A stretch of DNA of 64,000 nucleotides from JBJXGV01 sp046160485 (GCA_046160485.1 JBJXGV010000075.1:1-64000), one strand, 5' to 3'; counted from the first letter of the stretch, positions 17,532-27,772 are shown. Numbers and translations are program-made. Notes: generated by a model not told the origin, from the sequence alone.

Positions 17532-18236
17532 ATGACGATGTCTCCTAAGATTCAGGCGCCTCGCCCAACACGATCTTCAATTCTCCTCCTCATCTTGACG
17601 GGTGCGATCGCCGCCGCGAGTTTCTCGGGTTGCGCGTCGAAGGGCTACGTCCGCAAGGAAGTTCGCGGCGAGATGACCGCCCTCGAGGAGCGCCTCGGCA
17701 ACACGGAGCGCGCCACGACGCGCGCCGGCGACGACGCGCGCACCGCTCACGAGCGCGCGCTCGATGCGGCGTACCAGGCGCAGGTCGCGAAGGACATCGC
17801 GCTCGGCAACGTGCGCCGCGAAGAGATTCGCAATCTCACGGTAAATTTCGCGTTCGATAGCGCGGAGCTTTCGCCGGAATCGGAGATGTTGCTCGACGGC
17901 GTTGCTTCCGATCTGAAGGCCAACGCGAACTACATGGCGCTCGTGAGCGGTTACACCGACGCGACGGGCGGCGACGAGTACAACCGGCGGCTCGCCGAGC
18001 GGCGCGCGTCCTCCGTGCACCGCTACCTGGCTGCGCAGCTCGGGCACGACTTCGTCCGCCTCGCGACGGTCGGGTTCGGCGAAATCCTTCCAGTCGCCGA
18101 CAACGATTCGCCTTCCGGGCGCCAACAGAATCGGCGCGCGGAAATCTCCATCGTGAAACCCATGCCCCTTAGCGAAGCGGAAAGCCAGACCAGTCCGAAG
18201 CCGGCGAAGGGCAAGGCCGAGAAGCCCGTGTTCTAG
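17532..18236 (+). CDS. OmpA/Pal-like peptidoglycan-associated lipoprotein
   Basis: 234 residues. A leader with a hydrophobic core ends in SFSGCAS, a lipobox with Cys at about residue 34. A heptad-rich coiled-coil segment follows (about 38-98, EMTALEERLGNTERATTRAGDDARTAHERA), similar to Lpp-like linkers. The C-terminal OmpA domain (about 100-212) has VNFAFDSAELSPESEMLL, SGYTDATGGDEYNRRLAERRASSV and a terminal NRRAEI, the conserved diaminopimelate-binding pattern. It should tether the outer membrane to peptidoglycan. A 9-bp hairpin spans its stop codon and the end of the convergent kinase gene. Confidence 0.9.
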   Translation: MTMSPKIQAPRPTRSSILLLILTGAIAAASFSGCASKGYVRKEVRGEMTALEERLGNTERATTRAGDDARTAHERALDAAYQAQVAKDIALGNVRREEIRNLTVNFAFDSAELSPESEMLLDGVASDLKANANYMALVSGYTDATGGDEYNRRLAERRASSVHRYLAAQLGHDFVRLATVGFGEILPVADNDSPSGRQQNRRAEISIVKPMPLSEAESQTSPKPAKGKAEKPVF

Positions 18237-18248
18237 AAGCGGGCTTCT
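18220..18248. terminator. Hairpin over stop codon between convergent genes
   Basis: AGAAGCCCG and CGGGCTTCT form a 9-bp stem with an 11-base loop that contains the TAG stop of the OmpA-like gene. Its right arm ends at the last base of the kinase gene stop. There is no long T-tract. It probably acts as a shared 3'-end element for the two convergent transcripts. Confidence 0.45.
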
Positions 18249-19894
18249 TAGCGTGCCGAATGGCCCACCGTCGCCGGCGCATTCCTCCGAACCGCGGAGG
18301 ATGCGCCGGCGATCGTGTGTAGGTGCGCTTCCCACCAGCGGTGCGCCCGCTCCTGCGTCCACGGCGCATGCGCGGCGCACTCCTCGAGCCGCCGCGCCAA
18401 TTCGGCCGCGTCGCGCGGGCGCTCGGCCGGGTTCTTCGCAAGACACGAAAGGACGAGTGCGTCGAGGGACGGCGGAATCTCGAGTTCGCTGATTCGCGAT
18501 GGCGGCACGGGCGTCGCGTCGACGTGCTTGACGATCATCTGCACGGCGGTCTCCGCCTCGAAGACGAGCCGCCCCGTCAGAAGCCAGTACGCGACGCAGC
18601 CGAGCGAGTAGATGTCGGAGCGGTGATCGGTCGGGCGGTCGCCGAGCGCGGTTTCCGGCGCGATGAACGCGGGTGTTCCCGTCGCGGCTTGCGGCGCGCT
18701 GATCGTCGGCGCGTCACCGTCGTCGCGAGATGTCATCTTCACGAGTCCGAAGTCGAGCACCTTGACGAAATCGACCTCGAGGCCGACGCGGCACGCGAAA
18801 ATATTCGACGGCTTGATGTCGCGATGCACGAGCCCGCGCGCGTGCGCCTCGCCGAGCGAGCGGCTGGTCTGCAGAAGGATGTGCACGGCGCGCTCCGGCG
18901 ACACCGGGCCGAAGCGATCGACAAGCGCGCGCAGATCGATTCCGTCGAGAAGCTCCATCACGTAGAAGAACGTCCCCTCGTTCGTGACGCCGAAGTCGTA
19001 GAGGCGAATCGTGTGCGGCGACGCGAGCATCGCCGCCGCGTGCGCCTCGCGGCGGAATCGCTCGACAAGCGCCGCCGCGTCGCGTCCTGAGCCTGCGCCG
19101 AGGAGTTCAGGCCGGATCAACTTGATCGCGGCAGGCCGCGCGAGCATGCGATGTGTCGCGCGGTAGACCTCGCCCATCCCGCCGCGGCCGATCAGATCGC
19201 CGAGCTGGTAGCTGCCGAGCTGCCGCGCTTGCGTCACCTCGCGGCCGAGCCGCGCGATCACGCGGGTCGGAACGAGCGTCAAGAATGCGCAGACGTAGTT
19301 CGGGAGGTAGGTCCAGAGAACCACGACCGCCGGCGGGGTTTCGATGCCGCGCATCGCGGTGATCGCGATCCCGATCGGGTCCATCGTGGCGGCGGCGAGC
19401 GACGTGGCGAGCGTCAGTCCCGGCGTGCCCGGCACGATGAGCGGGTGCAGCAGGATCAGCACGCAGATCCACGAGAGTCCCACGGTGTTCGGCGTCCACT
19501 GGTTCACGATGCCGATGCCCAGAGCGAGGATGAGTTCGTAGATGTGCGCGAACGCCACGAGCCGGCGGCAGTCGCACTTCTCCCGGCGCGCGATCGCCGC
19601 GATCGCGAGCGACACGGCGACGCAGACGATCGCCACGGGGTTGCCCGGCCATGGCCACGCGTCGTCGAGCACACGGTCCGGTGAGATGAGCCGTGCGACG
19701 ACGTTGTTCATGAGGAGGCCGAACGACCAGAGTCCCGCCCAGACGCACGCGGCGATGCTGAGGCGGCGTGCGGCGGCGCGAAGAATGTCGTCGGGGAGAG
19801 CGGCGGCGTCGATCGTCGACAGGTCGCTCGGTTCGGCGGGCGTCGACAGCTTCGCCTCGATCCGTCGCTTGCGTTCTCCCGGCTCGGCGGTCAT
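18248..19894 (-). CDS. Ser/Thr protein kinase with N-terminal membrane domain
   Basis: About 548 residues. GGAGGGG just upstream of the ATG at MTAEPGERK fixes the start. Residues 45-210 contain about six hydrophobic segments. The Hanks-type kinase domain occupies about 229-515: glycine loop GRGGMGEVY at 236-244, Lys258 in AAIKLI, catalytic HRDIKPSN at 357-364, DFG at 381-383, then FIAPE. All catalytic residues are present, so it should be active. Most bacterial Ser/Thr kinases place the kinase before a single TM; here a polytopic sensor-like region comes first. The trigger and substrates are unknown. It is convergent with the OmpA-like gene and divergent from the isomerase gene. Confidence 0.9.
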   Translation of the reverse strand: MTAEPGERKRRIEAKLSTPAEPSDLSTIDAAALPDDILRAAARRLSIAACVWAGLWSFGLLMNNVVARLISPDRVLDDAWPWPGNPVAIVCVAVSLAIAAIARREKCDCRRLVAFAHIYELILALGIGIVNQWTPNTVGLSWICVLILLHPLIVPGTPGLTLATSLAAATMDPIGIAITAMRGIETPPAVVVLWTYLPNYVCAFLTLVPTRVIARLGREVTQARQLGSYQLGDLIGRGGMGEVYRATHRMLARPAAIKLIRPELLGAGSGRDAAALVERFRREAHAAAMLASPHTIRLYDFGVTNEGTFFYVMELLDGIDLRALVDRFGPVSPERAVHILLQTSRSLGEAHARGLVHRDIKPSNIFACRVGLEVDFVKVLDFGLVKMTSRDDGDAPTISAPQAATGTPAFIAPETALGDRPTDHRSDIYSLGCVAYWLLTGRLVFEAETAVQMIVKHVDATPVPPSRISELEIPPSLDALVLSCLAKNPAERPRDAAELARRLEECAAHAPWTQERAHRWWEAHLHTIAGASSAVRRNAPATVGHSAR

Positions 19895-20017
19895 TGGAAC
19901 CCCTCCGCGAACATCGGTCCGCGCGGCGGCGCGATTCGCCGAGCGGACGCGACGCGACCATAGTCGACCTTCGCTTACGTGATTGCAAGCAGTGGCGCGT
20001 GCCCGGGCGTGCTCGTG

Positions 20018-20046
20018 TTGACCGCCCCAGAGGCGTCCGATAGAAT
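20018..20046 (+). promoter_or_regulatory. Sigma-70-type promoter of the isomerase gene
   Basis: TTGACC at 20018-20023 and TAGAAT at 20041-20046 are separated by exactly 17 bases. Transcription would start near 20053, about 40 bases before the ATG. Confidence 0.7.
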
Positions 20047-20092
20047 CGCTGCGTCGCGCCGCTTCGGCGCACATTTCTCCGGAGACAACTTC

Positions 20093-21205
20093 ATGAATCT
20101 CGACGACGCGGCCCTCGTCAGAGCGGACGAAACCGGCAAGGTGCTCGGCTCGATCGAGGAGTTCGGCGCGCAGTGTGTTTCGGGCGCCGCGTCGGCGCGC
20201 GACGCCGACCTCTTCGATGCGATGCGCGGCCCATCGCAGATCGTCGTCGCCGGCATGGGCGGCTCGGCGCTCTCCGCCGACATCATTCGTGCGCTCCTCG
20301 CGCCGGCGCTGCGTGTGCCGCTCATCGTGCAGCGCGACTACGCGATCCCGTCGTGGGTCGGTCCGAAGACGCTCGTGATCGCATCGAGTTACTCGGGCGG
20401 AACCGAAGAGACGCTCGCCGCGGCGTCCGCGGCACTCGAGCGCACCGGGCTCGTCGTGGCGATGACGACGGGGGGCCCGCTCGCGGAGGCGCTCGCCGCT
20501 CGAGGCCGGCCGGTCGTGCGCATCGACCCTGCCGCGAATCCTTCGGGACAGCCGCGCTTCGCGATCGGCGCGATGCTCTTCGCGCTTCTCGGTATTCTCG
20601 AGCGCGCCGGCGTTGCGGAATCGTTTTTCGCCGAGCACGGAAGCGCCGTCGACGCGGCCGCGGCCGGGGCGGACTTCGCCGCCGCCGCGCATGCGCGCTA
20701 CGGAATCGACCGCCCGCGAGCGGCGAACCCGGCGAAGGAACTGGCGCATTTCCTCGAGGGACGCGCCTGCGTCGTCGTCGCGTCGCGCCATCTTTCCGGC
20801 AACGCGCACGCGCTCGCGAACCAGCTCAACGAAACGGCGAAGAGTTTTGCCGCGCCGTTCGAGATTCCGGAGCTGAACCACCACTTGATGGAAGGCCTGC
20901 AGCTTCCCGATGCGAATCGCGCGGCGCTCGGGTTCCTCTTCATCGAGTCGACTCTCTACGGCGCGCGGCTCGGCGCGCGATACGCCGTCACGCGCGAGGT
21001 CGTCGCCCGCCAAGGCGTCCCGGAGAAGTCGTTTCTGCCCGACGGCGGCTCGCCGCTTTTCGAGTCGCTCGACACGCTGATCTTCGGTTCGTATCTCGCG
21101 TTCTACCTCGCGCTGCGAAACAAGCAGGATCCCGCGAAGATTCCGTGGGTCGATCTCTTCAAGGCGCGGCTTGCGGCGTCGGATGGCGAGACGCGAACGC
21201 GATGA
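20093..21205 (+). CDS. Bifunctional phosphoglucose/phosphomannose isomerase
   Basis: About 370 residues from ATG 20093, with GGAG at 20080-20083. Two SIS domains are visible: VVAGMGGSALSADI at about 50-63 and SSYSGGTEETLAAA at about 97-110 bind the sugar phosphate. EIPELNHHLMEGL in the second half holds the Glu and His residues conserved in this PGI/PMI subfamily. The enzyme interconverts glucose 6-phosphate with fructose 6-phosphate and mannose 6-phosphate, linking glycolysis with mannose-containing glycan precursors. It is cytoplasmic and has its own good promoter. Length matches the family. Confidence 0.9.
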   Translation: MNLDDAALVRADETGKVLGSIEEFGAQCVSGAASARDADLFDAMRGPSQIVVAGMGGSALSADIIRALLAPALRVPLIVQRDYAIPSWVGPKTLVIASSYSGGTEETLAAASAALERTGLVVAMTTGGPLAEALAARGRPVVRIDPAANPSGQPRFAIGAMLFALLGILERAGVAESFFAEHGSAVDAAAAGADFAAAAHARYGIDRPRAANPAKELAHFLEGRACVVVASRHLSGNAHALANQLNETAKSFAAPFEIPELNHHLMEGLQLPDANRAALGFLFIESTLYGARLGARYAVTREVVARQGVPEKSFLPDGGSPLFESLDTLIFGSYLAFYLALRNKQDPAKIPWVDLFKARLAASDGETRTR

Positions 21206-21238
21206 ACGCGCGCGCGCGATGACGGAGCGCGCCGAATA

Positions 21239-22528
21239 ATGCGGCGCGCGCGCCCGATCGCGGCACGCCCGGCGGTTCGGCGCGCGCTCACTGCGCGGGC
21301 TCGCCATTTCGCCGCCTTCACCACTGCGGCCGCGCTCGTCACGCTCGCCGCTTCGGCGCGCGCGCACGCCGCACCCGGCCTCGACGCGGTCCGCGTGAGC
21401 GGCCTCATCGATCTCACCGCGAAGCTCAACCGTGAACGCGTCGTTGCGAACATCGATAACGACGGCGAATCCACATACAGCGCGCTCTTCGTCCGCTTCA
21501 ATCTCGATTTCCAGGTTTCGGAAAAGACGACCGTGCTGACGGAGATCTTCGCGCCGGGCGGATATCGCTTCGGCCTCTACGGAGCGTACGTCCGTTTTCG
21601 CGACGTCGTCGGCACCGGCGTCTCCGTGCAAGCGGGGAAACTTCCGTCGTTCTTCGGCGGCTATTCATCGCACTCGTACGGGCGCGGCCGGCCGCTCATC
21701 AGCTACCCGCTGCTCTATCAGTACCACACGGTGCTCGCCGCGGACGCTGTGCCGCGCGATGCCGCGGCGCTTCTCGAATGGAAGGAAGCGCGCCTCGGCG
21801 ATCCGCAGTTCGGGCAGGTCTCGGGCTCGCTCGGGCGCGCGCCGCTGCCTCTTCACTACGATCGCTGCTGGGACACCGGCATCGAATTGTTCACCTCGAC
21901 GGAGCGGGTCGAGGCGTCCGTTGGCGTGACGACCGGCACGCTTTCGAACCCGCTCGATGAAGACGAGAACTCCGGGAAGCAGTTCGTGGGGCGGCTCGTG
22001 TTGCTCGTCGGCGCGGGAACGCGTCTCGGAGTCTCCGCGGCGCACGGCCCGTACCTCAACGTCTGCGCGACGTGCCTCGAGGGCGACGGCATCGCCGACT
22101 CGTCGACGACGCGCATCGATCGCGACGCGTTCGACGCCGCGAGCGAGATTTCGCTCGGCGCCGACCTCGAGTGGGGGATGCGACACTTCCAGCTCTACGC
22201 CGAGGGGATGCACAAGCGTTGGGAGAGCCCGTGGATTCGCGAGGACTTGCTCGCGAACGCCTACCACACCGAGCTGAAGTACACGATCATCCCCGGGCTC
22301 TACGCGGCGGTCGCGTACGGCGAGATTCTCTTCAACGCTATCGAACGCGCCGACGGCGCCGAAGAACAATGGGACTACTCGATTCGCCGCTTCGAAACGG
22401 GAGTGGGGTATCTCTTCGATCCGCGCACGCTCTTGCGCGTCTCGGTGCAGTGGAACGAACTCTACGGCGTCGAGGACGAAGACGTCGAAGGTGCGCTGCC
22501 GGCGGTACAGCTCGAGGTCGGGTTCTAG
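21239..22528 (+). CDS. Outer-membrane porin-like beta-barrel
   Basis: 429 residues. An Arg-rich N-terminus and hydrophobic core end at about residue 45 (ARAHAAPG), a good signal peptide. The mature part has alternating strands with aromatic girdles (FRFNLDFQVSEKT-like, GLYGAYVRFRDVVGTGVSVQAGK, YEFG-type ends) and terminates in VQLEVGF, with the C-terminal Phe expected for BAM-dependent barrels. It resembles phosphate-selective or short-chain porins but has no diagnostic motif. It is the first gene of a tightly packed run with a cupredoxin, a histidine kinase and a sigma-54 regulator, so it may be the output or the sensing pore of that system. Confidence 0.8.
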   Translation: MRRARPIAARPAVRRALTARARHFAAFTTAAALVTLAASARAHAAPGLDAVRVSGLIDLTAKLNRERVVANIDNDGESTYSALFVRFNLDFQVSEKTTVLTEIFAPGGYRFGLYGAYVRFRDVVGTGVSVQAGKLPSFFGGYSSHSYGRGRPLISYPLLYQYHTVLAADAVPRDAAALLEWKEARLGDPQFGQVSGSLGRAPLPLHYDRCWDTGIELFTSTERVEASVGVTTGTLSNPLDEDENSGKQFVGRLVLLVGAGTRLGVSAAHGPYLNVCATCLEGDGIADSSTTRIDRDAFDAASEISLGADLEWGMRHFQLYAEGMHKRWESPWIREDLLANAYHTELKYTIIPGLYAAVAYGEILFNAIERADGAEEQWDYSIRRFETGVGYLFDPRTLLRVSVQWNELYGVEDEDVEGALPAVQLEVGF

Positions 22529-22530
22529 CG

Positions 22531-23187
22531 ATGCCGGCGGCCGCAGTGTGGCTCCCGGCAGTCGTGCTCGCCGCGGTCGTCTCCGGCACGGTCGCGATCC
22601 CGCCGAGTGCGGCGCCATCGCGTCTTGAACTCGAGCGCAGCGCGAAGTTCATCCATGGCCCCGGCGCGACCGATCCGGGATTCGAATCGAGCGCGAACGC
22701 GACGACCGGTGTCGTGGCGCTCGTGCGCGTGGGCCCGGGCGTCCGTATGTTCGAGCCGGCGCGCGGGCGCGCCACGCTCGACCAGGTCGACAAGACGTTC
22801 ATCCCCGCGCTTCTGCCGATCGTCGTCGGAACCACCGTCGACTTCCCGAACCAAGACGAGATCTATCACAACGTTTTCTCGTACTCGCGGCCGAAGCGAT
22901 TCGATCTCGGGCGCTACGCGAGCGGCGAGAAACGATCGGTGACGTTCGACACGCCCGGGGTCGTGCGCGTCTTCTGCGAGATCCACTCGTTCATGCGCGC
23001 GACGATCGTCGTGCTGCCGACGCCGTATTTCGCGGTCGTGGACGATGCCGGCGGTTTCGAGGTGCGCGGCGTTCCCTCGGGGGAGTATCAGCTTCTCTTG
23101 TGGCACGAAGGCCTCGCCGACCTTGTTCCCGTGCGCAGCGTGTCGCTCGCCGCAACCGACAGCGTGCGCGTCCGGCTCGAACCGTGA
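22531..23187 (+). CDS. Periplasmic cupredoxin-like protein
   Basis: About 218 residues starting two bases after the porin stop. An N-terminal signal sequence (about 1-23) directs export. The cupredoxin core holds plausible type-1 copper ligands: His in DEIYHNVFSYS and Cys, His and Met in VFCEIHSFM, the classic H...C-x2-H-x2-M arrangement. This resembles proteins often annotated methylamine utilization protein. A small carboxypeptidase-regulatory-like beta domain follows (DDAGGFEVRGVPSGEYQLLLWHEG). It probably binds copper or carries electrons in the periplasm. The next gene's GTG overlaps its stop. Confidence 0.85.
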   Translation: MPAAAVWLPAVVLAAVVSGTVAIPPSAAPSRLELERSAKFIHGPGATDPGFESSANATTGVVALVRVGPGVRMFEPARGRATLDQVDKTFIPALLPIVVGTTVDFPNQDEIYHNVFSYSRPKRFDLGRYASGEKRSVTFDTPGVVRVFCEIHSFMRATIVVLPTPYFAVVDDAGGFEVRGVPSGEYQLLLWHEGLADLVPVRSVSLAATDSVRVRLEP

Positions 23188-25018
23188 TCGGAATTCGGCA
23201 GAAGATCTTCTTCGGCATGGCGGGCGCGGTGCTCGTCGCTCTCCTCCCGACGTTTCTCGCCGTGAATCGGTGGCTCTCCGAGAGCGTCGACCGGCGCGTG
23301 CGCGAGGATTTTCAACGCGCGGAGTTGACGTTCTCGCACGTGCGGAAGATGCGCGCCTCGCTTCTGATCTGGGAGGGGCTCGCCTTTGCCAAGAGCCCGA
23401 AACTCTTCGCTGCCGTCGAGACGCGCGACCCCGCGACGGTGCAGGACGTGCTCCTCTCCGAGATTCCCGATGTGGCGATGCGCGATCTGTACGTCGTCGT
23501 CGGCGCGGACGGCGGTGTGCTCGCGGGCGAGGGCGCCGAGGGCGGCGGCGCGCTCCCGCCGAGTCTGTCGCCGCTCGTCACCGCGGCGCTCGCGGGAAGG
23601 ACCGAAGCGGGCGCGCTCGAGTACGGCGACGAATTCTTCGAGGCCGCCGCGTCGCCGATCCTCATCGGCGAGAGCGTCGTCGGCGCGCTTCTCGTCGGGA
23701 ACCGGATCGGCGCGCCTTTCGTAGAGAACCTGCGCATGACGCTCGGGAGCGATGTCGCGTTGCGAGCGGGCGCCGCCATTCGCGTGTCGAGTCTCTCGCC
23801 CGACCGCGTCGCGGATCTTCGGGAGCGGGTCTCGGACGCGCGCAGCGGACCTGTCGGGCTCACGATGACGCTCGCGGGGGAGCGCTACATCTGCTCCGCG
23901 ATTCCGCTCGTGAGCGCCGGCAGCGACACGCTCGGCGACTTCTTGCTGCTCCAATCGCTCGATCACGCGATGGGATCGGCCGACGATCTGCGCCGCGCGC
24001 TTCTGCTCATCGCGGCGTTCGCGGGGATCCTCGCGCTCGTGCTTCCGGTTGCGATTTCGCGCGGGCTCACGCGCCACATCGGCGAGCTGATCCGCGGCGT
24101 TCGCGAGGTGAAGCGCGGCAACTACGAACACGCCATCGCGGCGCGCTCGGGCGACGAAATCGGATTCCTCGCCGGGGTCTTCAACGAAATGCGGCTTTCG
24201 CTCAAGGAGCGCATGGAGGAGGCGCGGCGGCTCACGGAGGATTTGCGCGCGAAGAACGTCGCGCTCGAGCAGACGCTCGGCCAACTCGAGACGACGCAGG
24301 AGGAGCTGATCAAGTCGGAGAAGCTCGCGCACACGGCGGGACTTGCGGCGCAACTCTCGCACGAGCTGAACAACCCGATCTACAACATCCAAACGTGCGT
24401 CGAGGTGTTGCAGCGGCGCATCGACGCGAAGGATCCGAGCCGCGAGTTCATCGACCTCGTGTACGAGGAGGTGCGCCGCATGACGAAGCTGACGAAGCAG
24501 ATGCTCGGCTTCGCGAAGCCGGCGCGCGACGAGATGTCGCCGGTCGACATGAACGTGGTGCTCGGCGATCTATTGCGCATCTCCGAGCGGTGGCTCGAGG
24601 AGCGCGGCATCCGCGTCGAGCGGCGCCTCGCGCGCGCGCTGCCGCGCGTCTTGGCCTCCGCCGACCAACTTCGCCAAGTGTTTCTCAATCTCATCGTGAA
24701 CGCGTCGGACGCGATGCCGCGCGGCGGCAGCCTCACGATCGAGACCGGCTTCGCCGACGGCTCCGCCTTCGCGTCGATCGAAGACAATGGGTGCGGCATC
24801 ACGCCGGAGCACCTCAAGAAGATCTTCGACGCGTTCTTCACGACGAAGAACGAGATGAGCGGCGTCGGGCTCGGGCTGTCGATCAGCTACGGTATCGTCG
24901 AGCGCCACAAGGGACGAATCGACGTCTCGAGCGTCGTCGGCCAGGGCTCGCGCTTCGTCGTCGTGATCCCCGCGATTCGCGAACTCTCCCCGAGCCGCGC
25001 GCGCGTGACGGAGGGCGC

Positions 25019-25022
<4 letters not shown>
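23184..25022 (+). CDS. Membrane sensor histidine kinase
   Basis: About 612 residues from a GTG that overlaps the cupredoxin stop (GTGA). TM1 lies at about 8-27; a periplasmic sensor region of about 240 residues (CACHE-like by length) runs to TM2 at about 271-293; a HAMP-like linker and coiled coil follow. The H-box is LAAQLSHELNNPIYN with phospho-acceptor His393. N-box (NLIVNASDAM), G1 (EDNGCGIT) and G2 (GVGLGLSIS) ATP-binding motifs are intact. Its stop overlaps the next gene, so it pairs with the sigma-54 response regulator. Given the operon, the stimulus may be a metal or redox signal in the envelope. Confidence 0.95.
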
Positions 25023-26458
<1,436 letters not shown>

Positions 26459-26541
26459 CGTGTGCCCACATGCGACGGGGCGCCGCGCGTGCGACGCCCC
26501 GTTACGCAGTCGTCCGATCAGCCGCCCGGTCAGCCGCCCGG

Positions 26542-27315
26542 TCAGCCGTGCGGTGTCGCCGTCGCTGGGTCGGCCGGCACCGTCACGTTGGAGTCCGGCG
26601 CCGCTGTCGGCATGTCGCGCATCGTGTAGCGCGGCACCGAAAAACTATCCGGCATCGCCTCGAATTGCGCGCGCGTTTCATCGGATACGAAGTAGAACGT
26701 GCGTCCCTCCCAATCGATGCGCGGCGACGTCTGTCCCGGAACGAATCGCGCTTGCACGACCGGGTCCGTGAGGATGCCGCAGTACTCGAGCGGATGCGCG
26801 TCGAACCGCGCCTTCGCCGGCTCGTCCGAGAAATAAAAGACCTCGAAGTTGATGATCGATCGGTGAGCGGAATCGATGACGGCGGGGCGCTGGCCTTCAA
26901 CGGCGCACGCCACCGCGATGTTCTGGTTGACCATGTACGGATCCGGGTCTTGCACGAAGACCGCGACGCATGGGCTTCAACAGAATCCGATCGGCTGCCC
27001 GTTCACGTAGATCGGCGGCATGCGCCGGTTGAGCTTCACCTGGCGCACGATGCACCGGGTGTTGAGCGAGAGCTGGCCGTCGCGGAACTGCACGCGCGGG
27101 AACTCGGCGGTGCTGTCGTCGAACGCGACCATGCCTGTGTCGGAGACGATGCGCGCCGTCGCAGGGACGCCGTCGTTCGCGGCGCGCTGTTGGCCGCACG
27201 CGCAGAGGCCGGCCGCAAGAGCGACAGCCGTGGCGAATGCGGGCGCTGCCGCAAACCGAGCGCGCGCGATTGCGTGCCGCGCCGCCGAAACCGCAAGAGA
27301 AACCACTGTGAACAT
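26542..27315 (-). CDS. Putative selenocysteine-containing YHS-type lipoprotein (internal UGA at 26977-26979)
   Basis: 258 codons including the stop, read as one gene through UGA at codon 113. AAGGAG lies eight bases before ATG 27315. A leader ends in GLCAC (lipobox-like, Cys40). Residues 88-127 form a YHS/TRASH-like metal-binding motif: Cys88, then PIYVNGQPIGFC, UGA, SPCVAVFVQDPDPYM. Relatives typically have F-C-C-x-x-C followed by F and a D-P-x-x-Y tail, so the UGA replaces the second Cys. After it, the same frame carries two more YHS-like repeats (about 158-178, VFYFSDEPAKARFDAHPLEY; about 179-225, CGILTDP to RTFYFVSDETRAQFEAMP), with Cys lost from their metal sites. A SECIS-like hairpin follows the UGA. 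Alternatives are a nonsense mutation or sequencing error; a standard gene caller would split it at 26977 and restart at GTG 26955. Confidence 0.7.
26943..26966 (-). promoter_or_regulatory. Candidate bacterial SECIS element
   Basis: In the mRNA the UGA is followed, 20 nucleotides later, by the apical loop CGUGC. The loop is closed by a perfect 6-bp stem (GGUCUU with AAGACC) and extended by about three more pairs after one bulged C. Known bacterial SECIS elements have a small apical loop with a G in its first two positions, 16-37 nucleotides after the UGA; both conditions hold here. The hairpin lies within the coding sequence, as usual for bacteria. Confidence 0.6.
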
Positions 27316-27496
27316 TCGAGCGACTCCTTCAGGGGATCTGCGCGCGGGATTCGCGCACGCGGAGTCTATCGGGTTCGGGCGGGCGGTAACACGAAAGAAA
27401 AACGGGCGCGTCCAGCGGTCCCATCCCCCCCGAGGATGGAGACCACGATGCTCGCTCAGCCAGCCGCGCCCGAACAGGAGTTGTCGGGCCGGAACA

Positions 27497-27513
27497 TACA
27501 AGTGTCGTGCCAG
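27497..27513 (-). promoter_or_regulatory. Sigma-54-type promoter (-24/-12)
   Basis: On the minus strand the sequence is CTGGCACGACACTTGTA. It matches the consensus YTGGCACG-N4-TTGCW at every conserved base except the C of the -12 GC (here GT), with correct spacing. It points toward the YHS lipoprotein gene 170 bases downstream. The adjacent NtrC-type regulator gene is a natural candidate activator. Confidence 0.5.
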
Positions 27514-27691
27514 TGTGTCTCTCGGTGCCGCCGCGCTAACTGGCGAGTCGGCTCAGAGTTCGGCGACGGCGCGCGCGGGCGGTTTCGCGGGAGCGCCACG
27601 CGAATCGGGTAGCGGCTGCCGCAATTTCCCGTGCTTCGCGTCGCGGACGTTTCAACTCGAAGCCATTGCATGGGATGAGCCGATAGGGCAC

Positions 27692-27731
27692 GGCGCTCTC
27701 ATGGGAATCGGGATTCCCAAACAAGAGCGCC
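27692..27731. repeat. Nested inverted repeat, terminator or enhancer site
   Basis: Outer arms GGCGCTCT and AGAGCGCC enclose an inner perfect palindrome, TGGGAATC-GG-GATTCCCA. It starts 42 bases after the porin stop (minus strand), so it may fold as a 16-bp interrupted hairpin that ends the porin transcript, though no T-tract follows. The inner palindrome also lies about 190 bases upstream of the sigma-54-type promoter, where activator-binding enhancers commonly sit. Confidence 0.45.
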
Positions 27732-27772
27732 GCCGATTCATCGCGTCGCGCGCGCGGCGCGACGCGGCTCGC

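Larger units (their letters stand above)
27316..27772. other. Regulatory intergenic region upstream of the YHS lipoprotein gene
   Basis: No gene is supported in these 457 bases. The region holds a sigma-54-type promoter (27497-27513) pointing at the YHS lipoprotein gene and a large nested inverted repeat (27692-27731) just after the stop of the AlgE-like porin gene. The 5' leader from the promoter to the ATG would be about 170 nucleotides. Confidence 0.5.

Noticed and set aside
19895..21631. Upstream extension of the kinase frame to about 1127 codons
   Set aside because: The extension lies opposite the isomerase gene and is Arg/Glu-rich. The ATG at 19894 has a strong ribosome site.
26542..26955. 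Independent 137-residue gene starting at GTG 26955
   Set aside because: There is no ribosome binding site, no signal peptide, and the frame joins the upstream coding sequence through a single UGA with motif continuity, so one interrupted gene is the better reading.
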